Below are positions 9,427-18,347 of a stretch of DNA of 64,000 nucleotides, piece by piece. The DNA is from Bacteroidaceae bacterium. Lineage in GTDB: Bacteria > Bacteroidota > Bacteroidia > Bacteroidales > Bacteroidaceae. The stretch spans positions 1 to 64,000 of the forward strand of contig JAKSLL010000005.1 in assembly GCA_024401215.1 (NCBI GenBank), given 5' to 3'. The position numbers were made by a program, and so were the translations under genes. The notes under the pieces were generated by a model, which ran no database searches, had not been told where the DNA came from, and saw only the letters and a list, made by a program, of their open reading frames with translations. How positions within the stretch are numbered: position 1 is the stretch's first letter; every line of letters starts with the position of its first letter.

Positions 9427-10542
9427 ATGGATTTTCAACTAATTCTAATTGCTGTTGCTGCTTTGGCGATTTTGGGCTTCGCTCTTGCGATGCTCTTATT
9501 TGTCGTCTCAAAGAAGTTCGCAGTAAAGGAGGATCCTCGTATTGGCCAGGTTGCTGAGGTGCTGCCGGGTGCGAACTGTGGAGGATGCGGTTTTCCTGGT
9601 TGTGGCGGTATGGCTGCTGCTTGTGTGAAGGCTGCTGATGCTGGTTCGCTCGAAGGACTTAACTGTCCTGTTGGCGGTGCTGACTGCATGAAGGCTATTG
9701 CGGGCATTCTCGGCATGGAGGTTTCTGCATCGGCAAAGAAGATTGCTGTTGTACGATGCAATTTAACCTGTGAGAACCGTCCAACGCTTGTCAATTATGA
9801 CGGAGTAAGAAGTTGCCGTGTGGCTCATTCTACATCAATGGGCGAGACAGCATGTCAGTATGGATGTCTTGCCTGTGGCGACTGTGTGGCTGCATGTCAG
9901 TTTAGCGCTATCAAGCAGGACCCTGAAAAAGGTCTTGTTGTTGACGCTGAGAAATGTACGGCCTGTGGCGCATGTGCTAAAGCTTGTCCTCGCGGAGTCA
10001 TTGAGATCAGACAGGTCAATGGTGACAACTGTGATGCAATCTATGTGAACTGCGTCAATAAGGATAAAGGTGCGAAGGCCATGAAAGCATGTCCTCAAAG
10101 CTGTATAGCATGTAAGAAGTGCGAGACAGTCTGCGGAAGCGATGCTGTTCATGTCGTAAATAATGTTGCATATATCGACCCTGCGGCATGTGTGCTTTGT
10201 GGTCAGTGCTATGATGCTTGTCCTCGCGGTTCTATTGTGACTCTCTCTGTTAAAGGTATAGAGCGCAAGAAGATTGAGAAGCCAGCTGTTAAGCCTGCTG
10301 CTAAGGCAGGAGAGGCTAAGCCAGCAGCAAGCGCACCGGCACCATCACAGCCAGCAAAGGAATGGAAACCTATTGATGTGAAATATGATGGAGCTGCTCT
10401 GCTTCCTTCACAGCAGATTCTTCTTGCAGGACCAAAGGATATAAGCAATCCTGCTCCTGCAGCAAAAGAAATAGAATTTGAGTCAAAGCGTACTGACGCT
10501 CCACTTCCACCATCTCAACTTATCTTGTTGGGACTTAAATAA
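9427..10542 (+). CDS. rnfB: Rnf complex iron-sulfur subunit B
   Basis: RnfB is the polyferredoxin that receives electrons from reduced ferredoxin and passes them into the membrane Rnf complex, which couples ferredoxin:NAD+ electron flow to ion pumping. Residues 4-27 form one membrane anchor. The 4Fe-4S motif ANCGGCGFPGC (Cys51, 54, 59) with Cys80 follows, then several CxxCxxCxxxCP ferredoxin motifs through about residue 275. The last 90 residues are a Pro/Ala/Lys-rich extension with two similar terminal words, LLPSQQILLAG and PPSQLILLG. The extension is longer than in proteobacterial RnfB. Confidence 0.95.
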   Translation: MDFQLILIAVAALAILGFALAMLLFVVSKKFAVKEDPRIGQVAEVLPGANCGGCGFPGCGGMAAACVKAADAGSLEGLNCPVGGADCMKAIAGILGMEVSASAKKIAVVRCNLTCENRPTLVNYDGVRSCRVAHSTSMGETACQYGCLACGDCVAACQFSAIKQDPEKGLVVDAEKCTACGACAKACPRGVIEIRQVNGDNCDAIYVNCVNKDKGAKAMKACPQSCIACKKCETVCGSDAVHVVNNVAYIDPAACVLCGQCYDACPRGSIVTLSVKGIERKKIEKPAVKPAAKAGEAKPAASAPAPSQPAKEWKPIDVKYDGAALLPSQQILLAGPKDISNPAPAAKEIEFESKRTDAPLPPSQLILLGLK

Positions 10543-10556
10543 ATAAAAAGGATTAT

Positions 10557-11912
10557 ATGAATACATTTAGAATAGGTGGTGTTCACCCAGCTGAAAATAA
10601 ACTATCAGCAAATCAGCCAATACAGAAGGCTGAACTTCCTAAGGTTGCAGTATATCCTATGGGTCAGCATATTGGTGCACCTGCCAAGTGTGTCGTCAAT
10701 AAAGGCGATAAGGTGAAAGTAGGCACCATGATTGCTGAAGCTGGTGGATTTGTCTCTGCTCCAATCTTTAGCGGTGTTAGCGGTACTGTGCTTAAAGTTG
10801 ATGAAATCATCGATGCGAGCGGATACTCAAAACCTGCTGTCTATATCACAGTAGAGGGCGATGAATGGGAGGAAACCATTGATCGTTCAGATAAGCTCGA
10901 AACATTGAAGGAGCACCCAGAACTCACTCCAGAGGAGATTGTCAACAGAATCAAGGCAGCAGGTGTTGTAGGTATGGGTGGTGCATGCTTCCCAACCCAT
11001 GTGAAACTCTGTCCTCCTCCAGGTGCTAAGCCTGAGTGGGTGATTATCAATGCTGTAGAGTGTGAGCCTTACCTCACTGCCGACCATCGTCTCATGCTTG
11101 AGCATGCAGATGAGGTGCTTGTCGGTGTGGACCTTCTTATGAAAGGCGGCAAGGTCAACAAAGGTTATATTGGTATTGAGGAGAATAAGCCAGATGCTAT
11201 CAAGCTTCTCACTGAGAAATGCAAAGCTCAATATCCAAATATAGAAGTTGTGCCTTTAAAGACTAAATACCCACAGGGTGGTGAAAAACAGCTCATCGAC
11301 GCTGTTGTTCGCCGTCAGGTGCCAGCACCTCCAGCAATCCCTGTCAATGTGGGTGCTATAGTTCAGAATGTCGGCACAGCATTTGCTGTTTATGAGGCTG
11401 TTATGAAGAAGAAGCCACTCTTTGAGCGTGTGGTGACAGTAACAGGCAAGAGTTTGCAGAAGCCAAGCAATTTCCTCGCACGCATGGGCACTCCAATGAG
11501 TCAGCTTATAGATGCCTGCGGCGGACTTCCTGCTGATACAGGTAAGGTTATTGGTGGTGGACCGATGATGGGTAAGGCTCTTCTCAACACAGAAGTGCCT
11601 ATCTGCAAGGGTTCATCTGGCATCCTCATAATGAACGAAAAGGAGGCGCGTCGTGGTGAACCTCAGCCATGCATCAGATGTGCAAAGTGTGTTGACGCTT
11701 GTCCTATGGGATTGGAACCTTATCTCCTGTCAAAATGCTCAGCCAAGCAGATGTGGGACAAGGTTGAAGCTGAAGATATCACAAGCTGCATAGAGTGTGG
11801 TTCTTGTCAGTTCACATGCCCAAGCAACCGTCCATTACTTGATTATATCCGAATGGGCAAGCAGACTGTTATGGGTATTATCCGTTCTCGTCAGATGGCA
11901 GAAAAGAAGTAA
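10557..11912 (+). CDS. rnfC: Rnf complex subunit C
   Basis: This 451-residue peripheral subunit binds NADH/FMN and two 4Fe-4S clusters and forms the NAD+ side of the complex. Visible are the N-terminal barrel-sandwich domain, the nucleotide/flavin-binding GMGGACFPTHVK segment (about residue 140), and two cluster motifs near the C-terminus, CIRCAKCVDACPMG and CIECGSCQFTCP. It follows rnfB by 14 bases. Confidence 0.96.
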   Translation: MNTFRIGGVHPAENKLSANQPIQKAELPKVAVYPMGQHIGAPAKCVVNKGDKVKVGTMIAEAGGFVSAPIFSGVSGTVLKVDEIIDASGYSKPAVYITVEGDEWEETIDRSDKLETLKEHPELTPEEIVNRIKAAGVVGMGGACFPTHVKLCPPPGAKPEWVIINAVECEPYLTADHRLMLEHADEVLVGVDLLMKGGKVNKGYIGIEENKPDAIKLLTEKCKAQYPNIEVVPLKTKYPQGGEKQLIDAVVRRQVPAPPAIPVNVGAIVQNVGTAFAVYEAVMKKKPLFERVVTVTGKSLQKPSNFLARMGTPMSQLIDACGGLPADTGKVIGGGPMMGKALLNTEVPICKGSSGILIMNEKEARRGEPQPCIRCAKCVDACPMGLEPYLLSKCSAKQMWDKVEAEDITSCIECGSCQFTCPSNRPLLDYIRMGKQTVMGIIRSRQMAEKK

Positions 11913-11959
11913 CAGTAAGCAAATCAGATTAACAAGAATCATTAATTAGTAATTAGTAT

Positions 11960-12958
11960 ATGGCTAATAAATTAATTGTATCACTTTCACCTCATGTACA
12001 TAGCGGTGATTCTGTGAAGAAGAACATGTATTGGGTCGTTGTGGCTCTTGTACCTGCTCTTCTCTGCTCATTCATCAGCTTCGGTGTAGGTGCAATCATA
12101 ACAACAGCAATTTCGGTTGGCGCCTGTGTGTTCTTTGAGTGGTTCATAAACAAGTTCATGCTCAAAAATCCGAAATGCACCATTTGTGATGGCTCAGCAA
12201 TACTTACAGGTATTCTCCTTGCTTTCAACATGCCAAGCAATATCCAGCCATGGATTATCGTCATTGGCGCGTTGTTTGCAATAGGAGTTGTAAAGATGAC
12301 TTTCGGCGGCCTTGGATGCAACCTGTTCAATCCTGCGCTCGCTGGTCGTGCATTCCTTCTCATATCATTCCCTGTAGATATGACAACATGGCCAAATCCT
12401 GGTCAGGGATTCGGTGCTTATCTTGATGCAGAGACAGGTGCCACACCTTTGTCTCTTATGAAAGCGGCATTCAAGAGTGGCGATCCAAAAATGCTTGAGC
12501 AGCTGCCTTCTGTTCAGGACATGTTGTTAGGCAATACTGGTGGATGTCTTGGTGAGGTATGTGCTGCTGCACTCATTCTTGGCTTGATAATTCTCCTTGT
12601 GAAGAAGGTTATTACATGGCATATTCCTGTCAGCATCATCCTCACCGTAGCTGTTTTCTCAGGTTTGCTGAATCTTGCTAACCCTCAGGCTTATGCTAAT
12701 CCTCTCGCAGAGCTGCTCAGCGGTGGTCTTCTCCTTGGTGCTGTGTTCATGGCAACAGACTATGTGACATCACCAATGAGTAAGAAAGGTCAGCTTGTGT
12801 ATGGCGTTGCAATAGGTGTCCTTACTGTTATCATCCGTACATACGGAGCATACCCAGAGGGAATGTCGTTTGCTATTCTTATCATGAACGCCTTCACTCC
12901 TCTTATCAATAATAAGTTCAAACCAAAGCGCTTCGGTGAGGTGCCTGCAAAGAAGTAA
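11960..12958 (+). CDS. rnfD: Rnf complex membrane subunit D
   Basis: This is a 332-residue integral membrane subunit with about nine hydrophobic helices. The ETGATPLSLMK segment contains the Thr that carries covalent FMN in RnfD/NqrB proteins (GATPL motif). It forms part of the ion path through the inner membrane. It lies between rnfC (47-base gap) and rnfG (6-base gap). Confidence 0.95.
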   Translation: MANKLIVSLSPHVHSGDSVKKNMYWVVVALVPALLCSFISFGVGAIITTAISVGACVFFEWFINKFMLKNPKCTICDGSAILTGILLAFNMPSNIQPWIIVIGALFAIGVVKMTFGGLGCNLFNPALAGRAFLLISFPVDMTTWPNPGQGFGAYLDAETGATPLSLMKAAFKSGDPKMLEQLPSVQDMLLGNTGGCLGEVCAAALILGLIILLVKKVITWHIPVSIILTVAVFSGLLNLANPQAYANPLAELLSGGLLLGAVFMATDYVTSPMSKKGQLVYGVAIGVLTVIIRTYGAYPEGMSFAILIMNAFTPLINNKFKPKRFGEVPAKK

Positions 12959-12964
12959 CAGAAT

Positions 12965-13633
12965 ATGGAAAAGCTTAAGTCTTCATTAACAAACATGCTG
13001 GTGGTGCTAACTGTCATTGCCATCATCGCTGCTGGAGTGCTTGCTGCAGTCAATGCTGTTACAGCTCCTCAGATTGAGAAAATAAATGCAGAGAATCTTG
13101 CAGCCGGCATCAAGGCTGTTATGGGCTCTGATGATATAAAGGTTGCCGAACCAAAGGAGATTGATGCGTTCACAGCTTACAGCATAGCTGATGCCAATGG
13201 CGCTCAGCTCGGAACAGCAGTTGTTACAACAAGCAATGGTTTCGGTGGTCCTTTGAAGGTGCTTGTAGGTTTCGACACAGAAGGCAATATCCTTGGATAT
13301 ACCGTTCTTGAACATGCTGAGACTCCAGGACTTGGTGCTAAAGCTGGCGAATGGTTCCAGGATAAGATTATCGGCAAGAATCCAGGCACATGCAACTTTA
13401 CTGTTAGTAAGGATGGTGGTGATATTGATGCCATTACAGCTTCAACAATCACAAGCCGCGCATTCCTTCTTGCCATACAGAATGCCTACAACAAGGTCAT
13501 TTCCGGCACTGATGTAGAGTCAGGTGCAACACAGCAGACAAAGAGTGATAAGTGTGTGAAGGCAGAAGATGACAGCTGCTGCGACTCAACAGTTACTGCC
13601 TCTGACATCGAAACTCCAGAACCAATTGAATAA
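12965..13633 (+). CDS. rnfG: Rnf complex subunit G
   Basis: This 222-residue FMN-binding subunit has one N-terminal transmembrane helix (about residues 12-32) and a periplasmic FMN domain. The flavinylation region is seen as DAITASTITSRAF, where the Thr of the S/TxxT motif would carry FMN by ApbE-type transfer. The C-terminal 30 residues are a polar, Cys-containing tail (KSDKCVKAEDDSCCDS) not seen in shorter homologues; its role is unknown. Confidence 0.93.
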   Translation: MEKLKSSLTNMLVVLTVIAIIAAGVLAAVNAVTAPQIEKINAENLAAGIKAVMGSDDIKVAEPKEIDAFTAYSIADANGAQLGTAVVTTSNGFGGPLKVLVGFDTEGNILGYTVLEHAETPGLGAKAGEWFQDKIIGKNPGTCNFTVSKDGGDIDAITASTITSRAFLLAIQNAYNKVISGTDVESGATQQTKSDKCVKAEDDSCCDSTVTASDIETPEPIE

Positions 13634-13657
13634 CCCATTAAAAGAAAGGAAAAGAAT

Positions 13658-14242
13658 ATGAATAACTTCAAAGTTTTGGTGAATGGTATCATCAAGGAGA
13701 ATCCGACATTCGTCCTTCTTTTGGGTATGTGCCCAACACTCGGTACTACTTCATCAGCGTTAAACGGTATGTCGATGGGCTTGGCAACAATGTGTGTGCT
13801 TATTGTTAGCAACTTCCTCATTGCCTGTGTCAAGAAACTCATTCCAGATGCTGTGCGCATCCCTTCGTATATCGTGATTATTGCGTCTCTCGTTACTGTT
13901 CTTCAGATGTGCATTAAAGCATACGCTCCAGATATCGACAAGAGTCTCGGTCTCTTTATTCCGCTCATCGTAGTTAACTGTATCATTCTCGGCCGTGCGG
14001 AGTCGTTTGCAGCAAAGAACAATCCAATAGCTTCTATCTTCGACGGTATTGGTATTGGCCTTGGATTCACTCTTGGACTTACAGCTCTCGGCGCTGTTCG
14101 CGAACTTCTCGGTACAGGCACAATCTTCGGATTGACTCTTTGGGGTGAGAACTACGGAATGCTTCTCTTCGTGCTTGCACCAGGTGCATTCCTCGTGCTT
14201 GGCTACCTCATTGTATTGTTTAACAAAATCGTAAAGAAATAA
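13658..14242 (+). CDS. rnfE: Rnf complex membrane subunit E
   Basis: This 194-residue, six-helix membrane subunit is homologous to NqrD. The family words LGMCPTLGTTSSALNG and NCIILGRAESFA are present. Together with RnfA it forms the pseudo-symmetric core that holds an intramembrane iron-sulfur centre. The gene keeps the canonical Bacteroides order B-C-D-G-E-A. Confidence 0.95.
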   Translation: MNNFKVLVNGIIKENPTFVLLLGMCPTLGTTSSALNGMSMGLATMCVLIVSNFLIACVKKLIPDAVRIPSYIVIIASLVTVLQMCIKAYAPDIDKSLGLFIPLIVVNCIILGRAESFAAKNNPIASIFDGIGIGLGFTLGLTALGAVRELLGTGTIFGLTLWGENYGMLLFVLAPGAFLVLGYLIVLFNKIVKK

Positions 14243-14256
14243 AAGGAGGATATACT

Positions 14257-14871
14257 ATGGATTATGTATTAAGTTTAATTCTTATCATCATCACTGCCAT
14301 CTTCGTCAATAATGTCGTTCTTGCGCAGTTCCTCGGTATCTGTCCATTCCTTGGCGTTTCTAAGAAGGTTGATACTGCTTCTGGTATGGGTATGGCAGTT
14401 ACTGCTGTGCTTGTTGTTGCAACAATCGTGACATACCTCATCCAGACATACGTGCTCAATGTGTTCCACCTCGAATATCTTCAGACTATAGCGTTCATCC
14501 TTGTCATCGCTGCTCTTGTGCAGATGATAGAGATAATTCTTAAGAAGACAATGCCAGCACTCTATCAGGCGCTTGGCGTTTTCCTTCCTCTAATCACTAC
14601 CAACTGTTGTATTCTTGGTGTTGCAATTCTCGTTATCCAGAAAGACTATGACCTCCTCGAAGGCATCATCTACGCTCTTGCAACAGGTATAGGATTCCTC
14701 CTTGCTATGGTGCTTTTTGCTGGTCTTCGCGAACAGCTCGACCTCGTTGATGTGCCAAAGTCATTCAATGGAGTGCCTATCGCTCTCATCACAGCTTCTC
14801 TTCTTGCTATGGCGTTCATGGGATTCAGTGGCGTTGACGGTGGATTGAAGATTCTTTTTGGTCTTGAATAG
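14257..14871 (+). CDS. rnfA: Rnf complex membrane subunit A
   Basis: This 204-residue, six-helix subunit is homologous to NqrE and is the last gene of the operon. The typical words NNVVLAQFLGICPFLGVSK and TTNCCILGVAI include the conserved cysteines that pair with RnfE. An AGGAGG-like sequence lies shortly before the start. A strong terminator follows. Confidence 0.95.
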   Translation: MDYVLSLILIIITAIFVNNVVLAQFLGICPFLGVSKKVDTASGMGMAVTAVLVVATIVTYLIQTYVLNVFHLEYLQTIAFILVIAALVQMIEIILKKTMPALYQALGVFLPLITTNCCILGVAILVIQKDYDLLEGIIYALATGIGFLLAMVLFAGLREQLDLVDVPKSFNGVPIALITASLLAMAFMGFSGVDGGLKILFGLE

Positions 14872-14916
14872 TTACACAAGCTTCATTTTAACTCCCCAAG
14901 AGGGTTATCAATAATA

Positions 14917-14950
14917 AAAACCAAGGGCTTTTGCTCTTGGTTTTTTATTT
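14917..14950 (+). terminator. Terminator of the rnf operon
   Basis: A 12-bp stem (AAAACCAAGGGC/GCTCTTGGTTTT, one G-U wobble) with a TTTT loop is followed by a T run, 46 bases past rnfA. Confidence 0.9.
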
Positions 14951-15002
14951 GTTCTTTAAAGTGAAATTGTGATTACTAAACTCGTTTTTTAGTATCACTT
15001 TG

Positions 15003-15033
15003 TTTGATGTTATCTCCAAAATCATTATATTTG
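15003..15033 (+). promoter_or_regulatory. Promoter of the DUF4494 gene
   Basis: TTTG at 15003-15006 and TATATTTG at 15026-15033 are spaced by 19 bases, matching the full Bacteroidetes consensus TTTG-N19-21-TAnnTTTG. This is the best promoter match in the window. It lies 66 bases before the start codon. Confidence 0.7.
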
Positions 15034-15099
15034 CATTATAATTTAGCTTATGGCTGAATTTTTAATATAAGTTAAACGTAAATACAGATAATAGATACA

Positions 15100-15582
15100 A
15101 TGGAAATAAATAGTTGGTTTGAGTGCAAGGTAAAGATGGATGTGATGAAAGAAGGCGGCATTACAAAGCCTGAAACTTCTGTTTATCTTGTAGATGCGCT
15201 CAACTTCACAGAAGCAGAGACACGTATTCTTGAAGAGACTGCTCCTCTCTCAAGCGGAAATATCGAAGTGGCAAACATCAACAAAGTGAAATATGCTGAG
15301 ATTTTCCCAAGCGACTCGGAGAATGCTGATAAATGGTATAAAGTTAGATGTATGTTTATCACTTATGACGAGAAGACAGAAAAGGAGAAGGAGATAGGAA
15401 ACAATATGCTTGTGCAGGCTGCTAATTTCCATGACGCATTGAAGAATTTTGATGCAGGAATGAAAGGTTCTATGATGGACTACAGAATCAGCAGCATCCA
15501 AGAGACAAAGATTATGGATGTGTACAAGTTTGTTGTAAAGACAAGAACAGAAGGCGATGCAAAGCCTGAATATGAAGGGTAA
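15100..15582 (+). CDS. DUF4494 family protein
   Basis: This 160-residue soluble protein is recognisable by its start (MEINSWFECKVKMDVMKEGG) and is common and single-copy in Bacteroidales. It is predicted to be cytosolic, with no signal or membrane segment. Its function is unknown. It is followed closely by the YggS gene, so a shared transcript is likely. The pairing with a PLP-homeostasis gene is the only functional hint. Confidence 0.85.
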   Translation: MEINSWFECKVKMDVMKEGGITKPETSVYLVDALNFTEAETRILEETAPLSSGNIEVANINKVKYAEIFPSDSENADKWYKVRCMFITYDEKTEKEKEIGNNMLVQAANFHDALKNFDAGMKGSMMDYRISSIQETKIMDVYKFVVKTRTEGDAKPEYEG

Positions 15583-15614
15583 AGCCAAGAGTTGTGTTGA
15601 CAAAAGAGATAAAG

Positions 15615-16304
15615 ATGATTAAAGATAGATTAAATGAGTTGAAAGAGACTCTTAATCCTGGTGTTGAACTTGTTGCTGTGTCTAAATACCATCCTGTGGA
15701 TGAACTGCAGCAGGCTTATGACGCAGGTCAGAGGATTTTCGGAGAGAGTCATGTGCAAGAGCTTGTTGCAAAGGAAGCTGCTCTGCCAAAAGATATCAAA
15801 TGGCATTTCATAGGTCATCTGCAGACGAACAAAGTCAAATACATGGCACCTTTTGTGAGTCTTATTCATAGTGTTGACAGCGAAAAGCTTCTAAAGGAGA
15901 TAAATCGTCAGGCAGAGAAAAATGGTAGAATCATCGACTGCCTCTTACAGCTTCATATTGCAAAAGAAGAGACGAAGTTTGGTTTTACGCCCCAAGAAGT
16001 GACAGATTTCTTGCAGTCTGGCGAATGGCGGAGTCAAATGCCTAATGTTCGTATTGTAGGATTGATGGCAATGGCTACAAATACAGACGATGAACAGCAG
16101 ATAGCTGATGAATTTCTGCAAGTCAAGTCTCTCTTTGACAAATTGAAGAATACAGTTTTTGCGTCAGACGATTATTTTAAGGAGATATCTATGGGTATGA
16201 GTGGGGATTATCAGATAGCTCAGAATTGCGGAAGCACAATGGTGCGTGTTGGCAGTATGATATTTGGAAATAGAGATTACTCTAAACCTTTTACTTTCCA
16301 GTAG
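15615..16304 (+). CDS. YggS-family pyridoxal-phosphate homeostasis protein
   Basis: I prefer the ATG at 15615 (MIKDRLNELKETL, 229 residues); a GTG at 15594 would add seven residues. It is a single-domain alanine-racemase-type barrel. The PLP lysine is in VAVSKYHP, and the phosphate-binding loops are seen as GHLQTNK and MGMSGDYQIA near the C-terminus. YggS/PLPBP proteins bind PLP without known catalysis and keep vitamin B6 and amino-acid pools balanced. Confidence 0.93.
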   Translation: MIKDRLNELKETLNPGVELVAVSKYHPVDELQQAYDAGQRIFGESHVQELVAKEAALPKDIKWHFIGHLQTNKVKYMAPFVSLIHSVDSEKLLKEINRQAEKNGRIIDCLLQLHIAKEETKFGFTPQEVTDFLQSGEWRSQMPNVRIVGLMAMATNTDDEQQIADEFLQVKSLFDKLKNTVFASDDYFKEISMGMSGDYQIAQNCGSTMVRVGSMIFGNRDYSKPFTFQ

Positions 16305-16407
16305 AGCAATGTTCGGTATGCAATTATGAAGCAAGAATTTGGAATATTATCATAACGAAATAGATTGAAAAATTACTTTATTATATTGACATCTTAAATA
16401 AATATCT

Positions 16408-17010
16408 ATGAATCCAATTGAAAAAAAGAAAGAAGTGGCTCGTGAGATTTGTAAAAGCTACGGATCAAATCTTTCCGCTGACGCCCTTAACGCATTTGCG
16501 AATATATTGGTGCCGTTCAAACTTCTTAGAGGTCAGAATCTTGTGAATGAAGGGGATGTGTGTCAATATATGTTTTATGTCCATAAGGGATTAGTGTTGC
16601 AGTATTATTCCAAGAATAACACCACTGTGACTGAACATATTAGTCATGAAGGAGATATGGTGATATGTATAGAGAGCTTTTTCCTTCGTGAGCCATCAAA
16701 GATTATGGCAAAAATGCTTGAACCAGGTCTTGTGTTTGGCATTCCGCATGACGAGATGGAGGCTCTCAGCCGACAGTCTTACGAGATATGCAAGCTAATG
16801 CTTGACATCGATGCACGTTCTCTCATAATTTCACAGCGAAAGGCTGATGTCCTTCGCTTTGAGACAGCTAAGGAGCGTTATATACGCACAATGAAGGAGA
16901 ATCCGGAGATAATACGCAGAGCTCCGCTTCACCATGTTGCATCCTTCTTGCAGATGACGCCTGAGACGCTGAGCCGTGTACGTGCTCAAGTTAACGAAGA
17001 AGGACTATGA
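16408..17010 (+). CDS. Crp/Fnr-family transcriptional regulator
   Basis: The 200-residue product has an N-terminal cyclic-nucleotide-binding-like beta roll (about residues 25-125; EGDVCQYMFYVHKGLVL). A long dimer helix follows, then a C-terminal winged helix with HHVASFLQMTPETLSRVRAQ as recognition region. There is no Fnr-type cysteine cluster. Many Bacteroidales carry such regulators with unknown ligand. Its own targets cannot be read from this sequence. Confidence 0.85.
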   Translation: MNPIEKKKEVAREICKSYGSNLSADALNAFANILVPFKLLRGQNLVNEGDVCQYMFYVHKGLVLQYYSKNNTTVTEHISHEGDMVICIESFFLREPSKIMAKMLEPGLVFGIPHDEMEALSRQSYEICKLMLDIDARSLIISQRKADVLRFETAKERYIRTMKENPEIIRRAPLHHVASFLQMTPETLSRVRAQVNEEGL

Positions 17011-17034
17011 TTCAACAACAATCTTTGTAACTCT

Positions 17035-17285
17035 TCACATGTATATTTTTAAACAAAGATTGGCGTAAGCCATGTTCTCTTATTACGCTTCGCGCAGGAG
17101 GGAAAAATAGTAACTACCCAGCGATTTAATTTATAAACAAAGATTCAACCAAATTCAACCTAATATTTAATATGATTTCTATTCAATCAAGTCTCTAATT
17201 AGGTGGAATTTGGTTGAATCTTTGTTGAAAAAAGGCATTCGCTGAGTAGTTACTTTATTTTTTTTACTTGCGCGAAGCGTGTTCG
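17035..17285. repeat. Large nested inverted repeat, family B, between convergent genes
   Basis: A 29-base arm (17136-17164, containing AGATTCAACCAAATTCAACC) pairs 28 of 29 with 17198-17226. Outside it, GTAACTACCCAGCGA (from about 17109) pairs with TCGCTGAGTAGTTAC (from about 17239). Further out, ACGCTTCGCGC pairs with GCGCGAAGCGT. The whole is a roughly 200-base palindrome-like element that could also act as a bidirectional terminator for the two converging genes. Its parts recur at 7519-7584, 25670-25770 and 38585-38660. Confidence 0.8.
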
Positions 17286-17313
17286 CCTATGTAATCCAAT
17301 GGTACAGGTTTGA

Positions 17314-18270
17314 TTATCCGTTCACCTGATTTATTGGGTCTCCGTCGAGGAATGCTTTTACGTTCTCAATGCTTATGTTGAGAAGTCTCTGTCTTGCCTC
17401 TTTCGTTGCCCATGCGATATGTGGTGTGATGTAGCAGTTTTTAGCGGAGAGTAGGGGATTGTCCTTCTGTGCTGGCTCTACAGTAAGCACATCTGCTCCG
17501 AATGCTGCTATCTCGTTTGTGTTGAGAGCATTAGCTACAGCGGCATCATCCACAAGCGGACCTCTTCCCGTATTGATGAGTATAGCGGATGATTTCATCT
17601 CTTTGAGTCTTTTCTCGTTGACAAGATGATGAGTGTCCTGTGTCAGCGGACAGTTGAGTGAGATTATGTCGCTGGTTGCAAACAAAGTGTCGAGATCCAC
17701 CTTTTTAATATCGTAAGGCAGGTCGTCTTCATCTTTTGATGTTACTGCATATACCTTCATGCCGAACGCATGAGCAATGCGTGCTGTCGCCATGCCTGTG
17801 TTACCCAGTCCGATGATTCCCATCTTCTTATTGTTCAGCTCGAAAAGGTTATGGTCGAGATAGCAGAAATCTGCCGAATCACTCCACTTGCCTTTCCTGT
17901 TTTCGCAAGCATAATGGTCAGCGCGGCTCACTATATTCAGTATGTGGCTGAACACCATTTGCGCCACACTCTCTGTTGAATATGCAGGCACATTTGTGAC
18001 GACAATATTCTGGCGGCTTGCAAACTCCAAGTCAACAACATTATAGCCTGTTGCAAGTACGCCTATATACTGAAGTCGTGGAAGCATATTAAGCACTTCT
18101 GCATTCAGCACTACCTTGTTGGTGAGCACAACCTCTGCACCTTTGCATCGTGTCACGACTTCATCTGGTGATGTGCGTTCATAGATGTCAACATCGCCAT
18201 ATTCCTTCAGTTCATCCCAAGTTAATTCTCCTTGGTCAACGGTATAAGAATCGAGTATTACTATTTTCAT
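17314..18270 (-). CDS. D-2-hydroxyacid dehydrogenase (NAD-dependent)
   Basis: The 318-residue product has a Rossmann motif GLGNTGMA in the middle. The catalytic Arg lies in INTGRGPLVD and the catalytic His in PHIAWATKEAR, where the Trp-containing variant resembles glycerate/hydroxypyruvate reductases. It probably reduces a 2-keto acid such as hydroxypyruvate to the D-hydroxy acid with NADH; the substrate is not certain. Its promoter region is shared back to back with the flippase gene. Confidence 0.88.
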   Translation of the reverse strand: MKIVILDSYTVDQGELTWDELKEYGDVDIYERTSPDEVVTRCKGAEVVLTNKVVLNAEVLNMLPRLQYIGVLATGYNVVDLEFASRQNIVVTNVPAYSTESVAQMVFSHILNIVSRADHYACENRKGKWSDSADFCYLDHNLFELNNKKMGIIGLGNTGMATARIAHAFGMKVYAVTSKDEDDLPYDIKKVDLDTLFATSDIISLNCPLTQDTHHLVNEKRLKEMKSSAILINTGRGPLVDDAAVANALNTNEIAAFGADVLTVEPAQKDNPLLSAKNCYITPHIAWATKEARQRLLNISIENVKAFLDGDPINQVNG

Positions 18271-18292
18271 TAAGTGTTTCTAATATTTAATG

Positions 18293-18330
18293 CAAAATTA
18301 GTTAAAATATAGAAAAAAGCAGTAACTTTG
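18293..18330. promoter_or_regulatory. Divergent -7 boxes between dehydrogenase and flippase
   Basis: CAAAATTA (18293-18300) reads TAATTTTG on the minus strand toward the dehydrogenase. TAACTTTG (18323-18330) faces the flippase gene. Both match TAnnTTTG; -33 elements are unclear. Confidence 0.5.
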
Positions 18331-18347
18331 CATGGTTTTTTGAGAAT

